Assembly (NCBI GenBank): GCA_964399535.1 | Contig: CAYNRE010000005.1 | Span: 434,001 to 498,000, forward strand | DNA: 64,000 nt | From: CAYNRE01 sp964399535 | Lineage (GTDB): Bacteria > Planctomycetota > Planctomycetia > Pirellulales > CAYNRE01 | Reading direction: 5' to 3' | In this document: piece after piece, positions 52,312-61,485 of the stretch | Numbering within the stretch: position 1 is the stretch's first letter | How the letters are laid out: every line of letters begins with the position of its first letter | Position numbers and translations under genes: made by a program | The notes under the pieces: generated by a model | Database searches by the model: none | Told to the model about the DNA's origin: nothing | The model's input: the letters and a program-made list of their open reading frames with translations, nothing else

Positions 52312-52785
52312 CCCGGGCTGCGACGAACGGAGCGGACCTGTAAGCCGGGTTCTGTGCCGCCGCTTACCAGAAGCGGCGGTAGCGACCATTCCTCTAGGAT
52401 GCCGGTTGCCCGACACCTCCAGCAGCCGACCCGGAAGTCGAAGGTTCGAGCCGGACGGGCTCGAGCCCGGGGGCGCGCCAGGTCCGGTGGGACCCGCGTG
52501 CCCGCGGAACTGCTTCCTGTTTGGCCTTGCTCCCGCCGGGGTTTGCCTAGCCGAGCCGGTCACCCGGCCCGCTGGTGAGCTCTTACCTCACCGTTTCACC
52601 CTTACCGGCCCGGACCAGCCGAGCCGGCGGTTTACTTTCTGTTGCACTTTCCCTGACCTTGCGGTCGGTGGGCGTTACCCACCGGCGTGTCCTTTGGAGC
52701 CCGGACTTTCCTCTCGCGATGCCTGGCCTTGCGGACCCGGAATCGCCAGCGGTCGCCCAGTCCGCTCCGTTCGTCGCAGCCCGGG
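52312..52785 (-). ncRNA. rnpB: RNase P RNA, bacterial class A
   Basis: The minus strand carries the conserved RNase P RNA elements in order: GAGGAAAGTCCGGGCTCC (5' core, CR I), GGGTAACGCCCACC, CAGGGAAAGTGCAACAGAAA (CR II-III region), GGTAAGAGCTCACCAG (P8/CR IV), and the 3' end ACAGAACCCGGCTTACAGG (CR V). The ends pair over 26 bp without mismatch (52312-52337 with 52760-52785), giving an unusually long P1. The length, 474 nt, is slightly above many class A RNAs. The RNA is the ribozyme that matures tRNA 5' ends. A possible promoter lies upstream on the minus strand (TTGCCA, 17 nt, CATGCT at 52797-52825). Confidence 0.96.
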
Positions 52786-52796
52786 CTTTCGATTCC

Positions 52797-52825
52797 AGCA
52801 TGGCCGGCCCAGGCGGCGGTGGCAA
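52797..52825 (-). promoter_or_regulatory. Candidate promoter of RNase P RNA
   Basis: On the minus strand TTGCCA (52820-52825) is followed after 17 nt by CATGCT (52797-52802), placing the start about at 52790, close to the predicted 5' end of the RNA. The -10 match is weak. Confidence 0.3.
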
Positions 52826-52828
52826 TGA

Positions 52829-53914
52829 CTAAGACGAGCCGATTCGGCAGTTGGTTCGGCCGGCCAGGGGCTGGGGCCCACCGGGCCCCGAATCGTGGCA
52901 GCGGCCCTGCCAGGTATCGCGGCGCAGGAATTCAGCCTCGATCGCGCGGCGCAGGGCCGGTTTATCGAGTGCCCAACTCGGCGCCAAGAAATAGCCAGGG
53001 GGCGCCTCGCCGCTGACCCGCTCGACAACGCACTCCGCCGGGAGCAATTCCAGGAAGCGCACCAAAGTCGTCACGTAAGTCTCGCGGTCGACAAGTTCGA
53101 CGCGCCCCGCCAGGTAATCTTCGGCCAGTGGCGTTTTCTTGACGACGTAGAGATTGTGGAGTTTCACCGCGTCGACTCGCAAACGCACCAACTCGCGGGC
53201 CGTGGCCAACATATCGTCGGGGGTTTCACCCGGCAGGCCCAGAATGACGTGGGCGCAGATTTCGAACCCTCGGCCACGGCACCGCGTGAGTGCATCGACC
53301 GTGGCCGCGTGGTCGTGGCCGCGATTCATCCAAATCAGCGAACGCTCGTGGATCGATTGAACCCCGAACTCGACCGAGAGGTAGGTCCGCCCGGCCAACT
53401 CGCTCAGCAGGTCGACCACGGCGGGCCCCACGCAGTCTTGCCGAGTGCCGATAGCCAGGCCGACCACTTGAGGATGCTCGAGCGCGGCGTGAAACAGCGG
53501 CCGCAACCGTTCGACCGGCGCATAGGTGTTCGTGGCCGGCTGGAAGTAGGCCAGGAACTGGTTGACCGAGTACCGTCGCCTCACGCGGCGGATGCCCTCT
53601 TCCAGCTGGCCCAGAATCGTATCGCGCGGCAGCCGGCGGCTGGGGCTGAAGCTGCGGTTGTCGCAAAACACGCACCCCCCCGTGGCTACGGTTCCGTCCA
53701 CGTTGGGGCAAGTTAGCCCGGCATCCAGGCTGATCTTGTGCACGCGCTGGCCAAACCGCCGGCGGAGGGCGAAGTTGTAGGTGTGCCAGCGCAGCCCGGC
53801 TTGGCGCCACTCGGGCAGCAGGTTCGCGGGGGCGGCGGTGGGGGGTACCGAATTCGTTGACGACAATGATCTACCCAAATAGAATAGAATTCGCGCAAGC
53901 CCTGAATGCCGCAC
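52829..53914 (-). CDS. Radical SAM protein, YhcC/TIGR01212 type
   Basis: 361 residues from GTG 53914; the domain begins near residue 43 (WHTYNFALRRRFGQRVHK), so a later start cannot be excluded. The radical SAM cluster is C69PNVDGTVATGGC81VFC84: CX11CX2C instead of CX3CX2C, exactly as in the YhcC family. Further blocks: YFQPATNTYAPVERLRPLF, GLAIGTRQDCVGPAVVDLL, VEFGVQSIHERSLIWMNRGHDHAAT, CAHVILGLPGETPDDMLATA and VKLHNLYVVKKTPLAEDY. A [4Fe-4S] cluster and SAM should bind. The family's reaction is not established as far as I know. The 3' end lies 43 nt from rnpB. Confidence 0.92.
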   Translation of the reverse strand: MRHSGLARILFYLGRSLSSTNSVPPTAAPANLLPEWRQAGLRWHTYNFALRRRFGQRVHKISLDAGLTCPNVDGTVATGGCVFCDNRSFSPSRRLPRDTILGQLEEGIRRVRRRYSVNQFLAYFQPATNTYAPVERLRPLFHAALEHPQVVGLAIGTRQDCVGPAVVDLLSELAGRTYLSVEFGVQSIHERSLIWMNRGHDHAATVDALTRCRGRGFEICAHVILGLPGETPDDMLATARELVRLRVDAVKLHNLYVVKKTPLAEDYLAGRVELVDRETYVTTLVRFLELLPAECVVERVSGEAPPGYFLAPSWALDKPALRRAIEAEFLRRDTWQGRCHDSGPGGPQPLAGRTNCRIGSS

Positions 53915-54071
53915 CGGTTAGCTAGATCTTACCAGCCGCGTGCGGGGTCCGACAGTCGCGCCCAAGGCTCGCGCACGCGGCGGTTCTGGGCCCCCAACAA
54001 GGCAAGCGAACCAAGCGCCCCGCCTGCGGCAGTGTGTGGCCCACTTCTGCGACACTCCGATCGAGAGCACC

Positions 54072-54569
54072 ATGTTCGGCGAACTTATCCCAGTCGGCGG
54101 CGGTGACCCGATTCCCTTGCTTAAGCAAAGCCTGGTCATCGGTCGCCGGGAAAACTGCGATATCGTGCTCCGTTTTCCCAACGTCTCGGGCAATCACTGC
54201 GAGCTCTCGCTCAGCGGCGGCTATTGGTACATGAAAGACCTCAACTCGAGCAACGGTTGCAAGGTCAATGGCCAGCGGTTCAAGGAAAAGCGGCTCGATC
54301 CGGGGGACGAATTGGCCGTGGCCAAACACCGCTACACGATTCAGTATTCTCCCAGCGAGCAAGGCGCTTTGGGCCCACCGCCGCCGGAAGAGAGCGCTGC
54401 CCAGGCCGACGACATCTTCAGCCGTTCGCTGCTGGAGCGTGCCGGGCTGGCCAAGCGCGCCCCGGCCGCCGGCAAGGCGCCGCCCGCTCGCGATCCGCGC
54501 GCCGGGGGGCGATTCGATCTGAACAACAGCGACGCCGGCCAGATCAAGAACCCCAACCGCCCGGTGTAG
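54072..54569 (+). CDS. FHA-domain protein
   Basis: 165 residues from ATG 54072. The forkhead-associated domain covers ~1-95: SLVIGRRENCDIVL, NVSGNHCEL and LNSSNGCKVNGQR give the G-R, S-x-x-H and N-G residues that bind phosphothreonine. The remaining ~70 residues are Pro/Ala-rich and charged, ending in a short basic tail. It reads a phosphothreonine mark, presumably from a Ser/Thr kinase not encoded here. The gene stands alone between the radical SAM gene (divergent) and mutS (convergent). Confidence 0.9.
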   Translation: MFGELIPVGGGDPIPLLKQSLVIGRRENCDIVLRFPNVSGNHCELSLSGGYWYMKDLNSSNGCKVNGQRFKEKRLDPGDELAVAKHRYTIQYSPSEQGALGPPPPEESAAQADDIFSRSLLERAGLAKRAPAAGKAPPARDPRAGGRFDLNNSDAGQIKNPNRPV

Positions 54570-54621
54570 CCCGCCGCGCTTGGCTTGGGCCGATCGAATC
54601 CGATTCGGCGCGAAACGCCCG

Positions 54622-57216
54622 TTAGCCCGGTTGGGTCGTGCGCTGCCGGGCAACTTCGGCCTGCCACTGGTGCAATAGCTGCAGGGCGGCCAGCGGGGTC
54701 AGGCTCGCCAGGTCGAGCTGGGCCAGTTGATCGATCAGCGGGTGCTCGGGCGGATCGAAAAGCGTGAGCTGCAGACGGCCCGCGCGGCGCTCGGGCGGGG
54801 CCAACCGCGGCCGTCCGCGGCCATCGACGTGCTGGGCCTCGAGCTGCCAGAGTATTTCCTTGGCCCGCTCGACAACCTCGCGCGGCACGCCGGCCAGCCG
54901 GGCCACGTGAATGCCGTAGCTTTTGTCGGCGGCGCCGGGCACGATCTTGTGCAGAAAAACCACCTCCTCCTGCCATTCGCGTACGGCCACGTTCAGGTTC
55001 TCGATGCCCGCCAGTGACTTGGCCAGCTCGGTCAGTTCGTGGTAGTGCGTAGCGAACAACGTGCGGCACCCGACCCGGTCGTGCAGGTGCTCGACCACGG
55101 CCCAGGCCAGTGAAACGCCGTCGTAGGTGCTGGTCCCTCGGCCGATTTCGTCCAAAATCACCAGGCTGCGGTTGCTAGCGGTGTGCAGAATGCGGGCCGT
55201 CTCGGTCATTTCGACCATGAAGGTGCTTTGCCCCCGCGATAGCTCGTCGCTGGCCCCCACCCGGGCAAAGATCCGGTCGGCCAGGCCCACCGTGGCCTGG
55301 CGGGCCGGCAGGAAACTACCGATTTGGGCCAAGATGACCAACAGCGCCGTCTGACGAATGTAGGTGCTTTTGCCGGCCATGTTGGGCCCGGTAATCAGCA
55401 GCACCCGCTGCTGCTCCAACTCGCAACGCGTATCGTTGGGCACGAACTGCCCCGGCGGCTGGCAAATGTCGAGCACCGGGTGCCGGGCGTCGCACAGCTC
55501 GAGCGTGGGCTCGTCGACGATTTTCGGCCGGCAGTAGCCGCGATCGAGTGCCAGGTGGGCCAGGCCAGCCAACACGTCGAGCTGGGCTAGCACCCGGGCG
55601 GTGCGCTGCAGCGGGCGAAGCATCCCGGCGATCAGCTCTCGCAGCGCGACGAACAGCTCGTATTCCAGGTCGTTCGCCTTCTGGTCGGCGGTGAGCACCC
55701 GCTCTTCGTACTGCTTAAGTTCCGGCGTAACGTAGCGTTCGGCGTTCTTCACCGTTTGGCGGCGCTGGTACTCGGGGGGCACCTTGGCCTGGTTGGCGTG
55801 CGTAATCTCGATGTAATAGCCGAAGACCTTGTTGAAGCCCACCTTGAGCGTGGCGATGCCGGTGCGCTGCTGCTCGGCCGCCTGGTACTGGGCGATCCAC
55901 TGCTTGCCGCCGGTGGCCAGCTCGCGCAGCGCGTCGAGCTCGGCGTGGTAGCCCTCGCGAATGAACCCGCCCTCTTTGGCGCTCAGCGGACAGGTTTCGA
56001 CCAGGGCGGCATCGAGCCGGGCCCGCAGGTCGGGGCACAGGTCGAGCGCCCCCTCCAACTCGCCAAGCAAGGCCGAGCGGCGAGCGGTGAGCCGGGCCTT
56101 GATCGCGGGCAGCCGCCCCAGGGTGCGTCCTAGGTGCCCCAGGTCGCGCGGGGTGGCCCTGCCGGTCGAAACCCGGGCCAGCAGCCGCTCCACGTCGTGA
56201 ATCTCGCGCAGCCGCTCGCGCAAGTCGTTCAACAACCCGCCGTCGCGGAGCAGTTCCTCGATCGCCTCTTGCCGAAACTCGATTCCGCTCCGGTCAGCGA
56301 GCGGGGCGGCCAGCCAATCGCCCAAGAGCCGGGAACCCATCGCCGTGACCGTGCGGTCGATGGCTCCCAGCAGCGATGCCTCGCGCCGCCCGTCGCGAAG
56401 CGTGCGGGTCAGTTCCAGGCTGCGCCGGGTGGCGGCGTCGATCTCCAGCACGCTGCCCGAGCGATAGGGAATGAGCCGGTCGAGGTGGTCCAACCGGCAG
56501 CGCTGGGTTTCCCTTAGGTATTCGAGCACGCCCCCGGCCGCGCGGATGGCCGCCTGATCGGCGTCGTCGAAGCCGAAACCCTCGAGCGACGCCGTGCCGA
56601 AGTGCTCCGTGCAAACCTTGTGGGCCGCCGCCGTGGAAAAGGTCCAGGCGGCCCGGGCGGTGAGGCAGCTTGGGGCCGCCGCCAACTCGGCCGGCCAGGA
56701 GGCCTCGTCGCTCACCAGGCACTCGGCCGGCTGCAGCCGGGCCAGTTCGTCGGCCAGTTGCCGGGGAGCCAGGCTCGCGGCGCGGAATTCACCGGTGGAA
56801 AGCTCGACCCAGGCCAACCCTACCGGGTCGCCGGGTACCACGGCGGCCAGGTAGTTGTGTTCGCCAGGCTCGAGCAAGGTGTCGTCGGTCAGCGTGCCGG
56901 GGCTGACCACCCGGGTCACCTCGCGCCGCACAATGCCCTTGGCCTGCTTGGGGTCTTCCACCTGCTCGCAAACGGCGGCTCGTTGGCCGGCGGTGAGCAG
57001 CCTGGCCAGGTAGCTTTCCAACTGGTGGTGGGGAAAGCCGGCCATGGGGACGGCGTTTTCCCCCTTGTCGCGACTGGTCAGCGCCAGGCCCAAGAGCTCG
57101 GCGGCGCGGACGGCGTCTTCGTAAAACAATTCGTAGAAATCGCCCATGCGAAAAAGCAAGAGCGCCCCCGGACAGGCCGCCTTGGCCTGGTGGTACTGCT
57201 GCATCATGGGGGTCAT
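54622..57216 (-). CDS. mutS: DNA mismatch repair protein MutS
   Basis: 864 residues from ATG 57216; a GTG at 57231 is possible, and a TTG farther upstream unlikely. The start TPMMQQYHQAKAACPGALLLFRMGDFYELFYEDA carries the mismatch-wedging Phe-x-Glu (F-Y-E). Connector, lever and clamp domains follow. In the ATPase domain, Walker A is ITGPNMAGKSTYIRQTA (about residue 609), Walker B is LVILDEIGRGTSTYDG (about 689), with the ATHYHEL switch. Length is like E. coli MutS (853). It recognises mismatches and recruits MutL. The C-terminal ~100 residues keep the usual helix-turn-helix and the tail is short. Confidence 0.97.
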   Translation of the reverse strand: MTPMMQQYHQAKAACPGALLLFRMGDFYELFYEDAVRAAELLGLALTSRDKGENAVPMAGFPHHQLESYLARLLTAGQRAAVCEQVEDPKQAKGIVRREVTRVVSPGTLTDDTLLEPGEHNYLAAVVPGDPVGLAWVELSTGEFRAASLAPRQLADELARLQPAECLVSDEASWPAELAAAPSCLTARAAWTFSTAAAHKVCTEHFGTASLEGFGFDDADQAAIRAAGGVLEYLRETQRCRLDHLDRLIPYRSGSVLEIDAATRRSLELTRTLRDGRREASLLGAIDRTVTAMGSRLLGDWLAAPLADRSGIEFRQEAIEELLRDGGLLNDLRERLREIHDVERLLARVSTGRATPRDLGHLGRTLGRLPAIKARLTARRSALLGELEGALDLCPDLRARLDAALVETCPLSAKEGGFIREGYHAELDALRELATGGKQWIAQYQAAEQQRTGIATLKVGFNKVFGYYIEITHANQAKVPPEYQRRQTVKNAERYVTPELKQYEERVLTADQKANDLEYELFVALRELIAGMLRPLQRTARVLAQLDVLAGLAHLALDRGYCRPKIVDEPTLELCDARHPVLDICQPPGQFVPNDTRCELEQQRVLLITGPNMAGKSTYIRQTALLVILAQIGSFLPARQATVGLADRIFARVGASDELSRGQSTFMVEMTETARILHTASNRSLVILDEIGRGTSTYDGVSLAWAVVEHLHDRVGCRTLFATHYHELTELAKSLAGIENLNVAVREWQEEVVFLHKIVPGAADKSYGIHVARLAGVPREVVERAKEILWQLEAQHVDGRGRPRLAPPERRAGRLQLTLFDPPEHPLIDQLAQLDLASLTPLAALQLLHQWQAEVARQRTTQPG

Positions 57217-57556
57217 GGGGGGCGACGACACGGGCGACGTAACCCTGGTTTCAAGCGGCGCGTAAAGCCGCTCGGCGGGATGGTGCACTGCACGGGCCGC
57301 GCTCAAGCGCAGCACGGAGCCGGGCAAGACTCAGCAGAATACCGGCGCCGGAGCGATCGGCAAATGGGCGAGGGAGCCAACCCTAGGCCGATGCGGGGCA
57401 AGTGCAAAGCACCTCGGCCGAAAGGCTCGGGCCGTGCGCTGATTCCAGCAGTCCAACGATCCGCCCCAACGCGGAGAAATCGCGATTCGGCTTGGCCAAG
57501 TCTGCTCGAAACGAGATCGCTGCCGGTCCCCGGGGCCGGGGAGAACCGGCCCCCCG

Positions 57557-58258
57557 TTACGGCAGAATCGCTCGCACGACGTTGCGCAGCGGCTGACCGG
57601 GAATATACACTCGTTGGCTCACCACCACGGGCCGGCCAGTCACCACCGGCACCACGGGCGAATAGCTGACCACGGGTGAATAGCTGACCACGGGTGAGTA
57701 GGCGACCACCGGCGAATAGCTCACCACCGGCGAATACGTGGTAACCGTCGCCGCCGGGGCGTAGTACGTCGTCACCGGGGCGACCGTGGTTACCGGAGAC
57801 ACCACGACGGGCGAAAAGCTGGTCACCGGCGAGTAGGCCACGACCGGAGCAGCCACAACCGGAGCCCGATAGCTCACCACCGGGGTCCGCAGCACTTGGG
57901 TGTAGGCGGTACCCGGCGCGCGATACACCAAAGTTGGTGCCGGGCGGTAAGTGACCACCGGAGCGCTCTCGACGACCACGGGGGGCGCCGCCTCGACGAC
58001 GGGAGCCGGAGCGGCGGTTTCAATCGGAAGCGCGGGAGCCGGCTCGGTCACCAACGCCGGGGCGGCCTCCGCGACTACGGTCGCGGGCCGCCAAGTCACC
58101 ACGGGCGTTTCCGCAACCACCACCGGGCGCAAGGTCTCTAGCGGCGCCGGCACCTGGTATATGACTCCGGGAGCAACCACCTGGGCCCCGGCCGACGAAA
58201 CCGCTGCCAGGCAAGCCGACCATGCCAACAACACGCCACACGCACGAGGGCCGCTCAT
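57557..58258 (-). CDS. Secreted Val/Pro/Ser/Tyr-repeat protein
   Basis: 233 residues from ATG 58258 (AAAGGA 10 nt upstream). A signal peptide of ~28 residues ends at SSAGA-QV. The mature protein is low-complexity: runs of V/P/A with PAPALPIETAAPAP-like blocks, then repeated YSPVV units, encoded by an 18-nt tandem repeat near the 3' end. It ends in VSQRVYIPGQPLRNVVRAILP, a conserved-looking tail. Similar secreted repeat proteins are common in planctomycetes. It may be part of the cell surface. Function unknown. Confidence 0.75.
   Translation of the reverse strand: MSGPRACGVLLAWSACLAAVSSAGAQVVAPGVIYQVPAPLETLRPVVVAETPVVTWRPATVVAEAAPALVTEPAPALPIETAAPAPVVEAAPPVVVESAPVVTYRPAPTLVYRAPGTAYTQVLRTPVVSYRAPVVAAPVVAYSPVTSFSPVVVSPVTTVAPVTTYYAPAATVTTYSPVVSYSPVVAYSPVVSYSPVVSYSPVVPVVTGRPVVVSQRVYIPGQPLRNVVRAILP
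57651..57740 (-). repeat. Five 18-nt tandem repeats encoding YSPVV(A/S)
   Basis: Units begin at 57651, 57669, 57687, 57705 and 57723, differing by a few bases such as GGGC/GGGT and AATAGC/AGTAGG. They code the YSPVVx repeats of the secreted protein above. The head-to-tail pattern without spacers shows it is not a CRISPR array. Confidence 0.85.
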
Positions 58259-58851
58259 CGGCTGCCGATCCTTTCCCACGGGTAAACTTCGCATCGCCAA
58301 CTCGGACGACTTCCGCAACGCCTCGGCCCCCGCGCGGGGCAACTTAGGCGGCCCGGCGGACCCTCGCGACCCAACGCTCCGCGAACTTGAGCAAACCTTC
58401 GCGGCCCGTCAGATTCGCTGCGCCACTCAGCGCTTCCGTAATTCCAATATATGGCGCACTCGTCGCTTGAGAAAGGATGCGCGCGCACCGGAATTTCGGA
58501 ATCGTTCGATCTTTCGGCGCAGGCACGCGAGCCGAGGGGCCCCGGGGGCAGCGCGTCTGGTCTGGGCCGGCTCGAACGTCGCCGCCGGCAAAACCTGCCC
58601 AGTTTGACTATCTGCTGCAACGGGTCCCTCAGGCAGGGAAATCTCGCGAACCTCGGCCAGATCTCTTCCCCCCGGCGCAGGCAACTCGCCACTTCACCGG
58701 GCAGACCCCCCGCCGACCGAGGCGCCTGGGCCACCCCTTCGAGGCGCGATTCAAGGCACCGACAAGGTAGAATCGAGAACCTTCGTCCGGGCCCCATGGG
58801 GCATGGGCCCGAGAGCTGCGGCGCCGCCGTTTGGTAGCGAAAGCGAGACTT
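58259..58851. other. Divergent spacer, no gene seen
   Basis: About 590 bases between the leftward repeat-protein gene and the rightward WD40 gene. An AT-rich patch at 58440-58456 (with TATAT) may be part of a promoter. Open frames in this stretch have no signal, domain or codon pattern that supports a gene. Confidence 0.45.
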
Positions 58852-61482
58852 GTGACTTCAGCACCCCGAGAGCGATTACGCCGCGCATTGGAACGGGCCG
58901 CGCTGGCGCTCTTGGCCGCGGTAATGATCTGGGGGGTGTGGCAATCCACGCGGCCGGCACCCGCTCCGCTGATAAGTGTCGCGCGCCGGCCGACCGTTTC
59001 CACGGGCCCCACCGACGCCAGCGGCGAACCGCTTCCCCCGGGGGCCCGGCAGCGCTGGGGCGATCGCCGCTGGTTTCATGGATCGATCATCGCGAAAATC
59101 CTTTATAGCCCGGAGGGGGACCGGCTCCTGACGATAGGCTCGGACGACGCCGCGCGGCTCTGGGATGCCGGCCAAGGCAACCTGCTGGCCACCTGGCGCG
59201 CGACCGGGCTGCTGCCCGAGTCGGCCGCCGTGGCGCGCGGCGCCGAACATGTGGCGGTGGCCCTGCGCGACGGAGAGATTCTGATCGGCCGGCGCGACGG
59301 AGCCTTTTGGCGGTTGCCCGGCCATCGCGAACCCGACTGGATGCGCTGGGCCCGCGAGGCTCGGCAGCATTTGGGCCTGTCGGGCCCCCAGCGGCGCGAC
59401 TGGGCCACGCGGCTGGCCTTCTCGCCCGATGGTCAAACGCTGGCTTCGGGCGGAGCCGATGGCCACCTGCGGCTCTGGAGTGTTGCCCGCGGCCATTTGC
59501 TCTGCGATTCGCCCGCCCATGCCGGCGAGGTACGAGCCCTGGCCTGGTCACCTCAGGGCGACCGCCTGGCCAGCGGGGGCGTCGACGGGCGGCTCCGGCT
59601 CTGGACCTCGGCCGGAGTGCGCGGGGGGCCAACGTTTCGACAGCCCGGCAGCGTTAGCCAGATTCAGTTCGCCGCCGATGGAAAGACGCTCCGCGCCGGA
59701 CCCTGGGATGCGCTCGAAGTGGTGACGGTGAGCGTGCCCGAGATGGAACCGGTCGAGCGGCTGGAAATGCCGCCGCTCGTGCGGCCAGCCGATTTTGTCT
59801 TGCATCCGCGAAAGGACCGGTCGGTCTGGGTCACTCCCATGCGCCAAGTTCACGTGGGGTCGCTTGACAACCCGCAGCAAGCCCGCGAAGTGACTCGTTA
59901 CCATATCAATTACTTCGAACCACTTCCGCTGGCTCTCTCGCCCGACGGCGAACAACTGGCACTGTACGTTCCGGAAGCGCCTGGGCAAGTGTCGCTCTAT
60001 GATCTAGTGGCGCCGACTGCCGAGCGCATCCACGACGTCGATCCCATCAAGGACTTCGCGTACCGAAGCGATCAACATCCGCGAGTGGCTTTTCGTACCC
60101 ATCAAGGATGGGTAACGCTGGCCGAACTGACCACCGGCGAACCGCGAAGCCAATTGCGGGCTGCCGGGCCGCTGTGGGGCCTGACGCTGCTGGCCGACGA
60201 GCGGTCGCTGGCCGCCAACAGCGTACGCGGGCCGGGCGATCCGCCCTGCGACGGGGACCTGGGCGGGCCCATCTTACGCGTATTCGATCTCGAATCGGGC
60301 GAGTCCGGCGGCAGCTTGGCCACCAAGGCCGCTGCTGCCCAGGCCTGGGCTGTTCCCTGGGGGGGCGACCTGGTGGTGCTGGCCACCCGCCGCGCGGTCG
60401 GCCCGCCGCACCCGGACGAATCATCGGCGGCTGATCCAAGCGCCGGTCTCGACGTGAAACCTTCCGGTTTCGACGTGGAAGTTTATCATCCCGCGACCGG
60501 CCAGTGGCAGCCCTCGTGGACGCTTCCTTGGGCGCGGGTCGAAAAACTGGAGGTAACGTTCGATCAACAGCATCTGCTGTCGATCGGACTACCGACCGCG
60601 GCGGAGACACGCAACGATGACCGCGAACACGCCCCGGGGGCGCTGACCGACTCGTGGGCGCTGGCGATGTGGCGGCTGGATGGCGGCGAGGCCATCTGGC
60701 AACTCAAGCTTCCGCCAGGCCGTGTCCTGGAGACTTCGCTCTCGGGCGACAACCGCTGGTGCCTGGTGCTTCTGGAACAGGCGATCGACAGCCAGCTGAA
60801 GCCCGCGCTAATGCCCTCCGTGGACGCCGAGGCGATCCCTTCAGAAACTTCGACCCACAACGCTGCCGAACCCACTTTGCAGCGGGTCGTGCTGGTCGAC
60901 CTGACAACCGGCCAGATCCAGGGCCAGCGCGCCAGCGAACCGGGTCACAGCTTGTCGCCGATCGTGCTCAAAGGGCAACCACTGGCGGCCTGGATCTTGT
61001 CTGGACCGAAGACCGAGCCTAGGAGTCCGGCAGTCGAAGTGCTGGCCCTACCCGGGCTGGAGCCGAAGTTCGCTTGCCAACCTCCCGACCAAGATAGCAC
61101 CGCCCTGGGACAGCCGCTTTCGCCCGACCAGTCGCGGCTGCTGATCGGTGGCGCTGGCGACACGATGCAATTGCGCTCGAGTGACGACGGCCGGCTGCTG
61201 AGCGAAACCAAGGCCGATCGACCGCTGCGCGGACCCGCCGCGTTCACCGCCGATGGTCGCCAGGTACTGCTCGGCGAGAACTCGGGCGACATTTCCTGCT
61301 GGGACCCGGAGACTGGACGAGAGCTTTGGCGGCGCGAGGCTCACCGCGGGGCGGTGGAGCGTATCCAAATCTTGCCAGGAGATTTGGGCTGGCTCAGCCT
61401 GGGGGTCGACGGCACGCTCGTTTGGTGGAGCGGCGATCGGCCCCAGGTTCCGCAGGTCGAACGGCCAAGCGGCCAGGATTGA
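58852..61482 (+). CDS. Membrane-anchored WD40-repeat protein
   Basis: 876 residues from GTG 58852; TTG 58831 is an alternative with no ribosome binding site. A transmembrane helix at ~13-33 (ALALLAAVMIWGVW) anchors a large beta-propeller. WD40 repeats can be seen at the start, for example DRLLTIGSDDAARLWDAGQGN, DGQTLASGGADGHLRLWSVA and DRLASGGVDGRLRLWTSA; the middle is degenerate, and the last repeats reappear at GRQVLLGENSGDISCWDPETG and GWLSLGVDGTLVWW. In planctomycetes such proteins often sit in the periplasm and bind partners. It precedes the jelly-roll protein gene by 3 nt, so the two are almost certainly one operon. Confidence 0.85.
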   Translation: MTSAPRERLRRALERAALALLAAVMIWGVWQSTRPAPAPLISVARRPTVSTGPTDASGEPLPPGARQRWGDRRWFHGSIIAKILYSPEGDRLLTIGSDDAARLWDAGQGNLLATWRATGLLPESAAVARGAEHVAVALRDGEILIGRRDGAFWRLPGHREPDWMRWAREARQHLGLSGPQRRDWATRLAFSPDGQTLASGGADGHLRLWSVARGHLLCDSPAHAGEVRALAWSPQGDRLASGGVDGRLRLWTSAGVRGGPTFRQPGSVSQIQFAADGKTLRAGPWDALEVVTVSVPEMEPVERLEMPPLVRPADFVLHPRKDRSVWVTPMRQVHVGSLDNPQQAREVTRYHINYFEPLPLALSPDGEQLALYVPEAPGQVSLYDLVAPTAERIHDVDPIKDFAYRSDQHPRVAFRTHQGWVTLAELTTGEPRSQLRAAGPLWGLTLLADERSLAANSVRGPGDPPCDGDLGGPILRVFDLESGESGGSLATKAAAAQAWAVPWGGDLVVLATRRAVGPPHPDESSAADPSAGLDVKPSGFDVEVYHPATGQWQPSWTLPWARVEKLEVTFDQQHLLSIGLPTAAETRNDDREHAPGALTDSWALAMWRLDGGEAIWQLKLPPGRVLETSLSGDNRWCLVLLEQAIDSQLKPALMPSVDAEAIPSETSTHNAAEPTLQRVVLVDLTTGQIQGQRASEPGHSLSPIVLKGQPLAAWILSGPKTEPRSPAVEVLALPGLEPKFACQPPDQDSTALGQPLSPDQSRLLIGGAGDTMQLRSSDDGRLLSETKADRPLRGPAAFTADGRQVLLGENSGDISCWDPETGRELWRREAHRGAVERIQILPGDLGWLSLGVDGTLVWWSGDRPQVPQVERPSGQD

Positions 61483-61485
61483 TTC

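Noticed and set aside
57522..57550. GC-rich hairpin after the repeat-protein gene
   Set aside because: Pairing is interrupted and there is no T-run, so it is not a supported terminator.
57651..57740. Possible CRISPR-like repeats
   Set aside because: Units are 18 nt, directly adjacent, without spacers, and in frame within a secreted protein gene.
58259..58851. Small open frames between the repeat protein and the WD40 gene
   Set aside because: They lack ribosome binding sites with domain or composition support and overlap each other on both strands.
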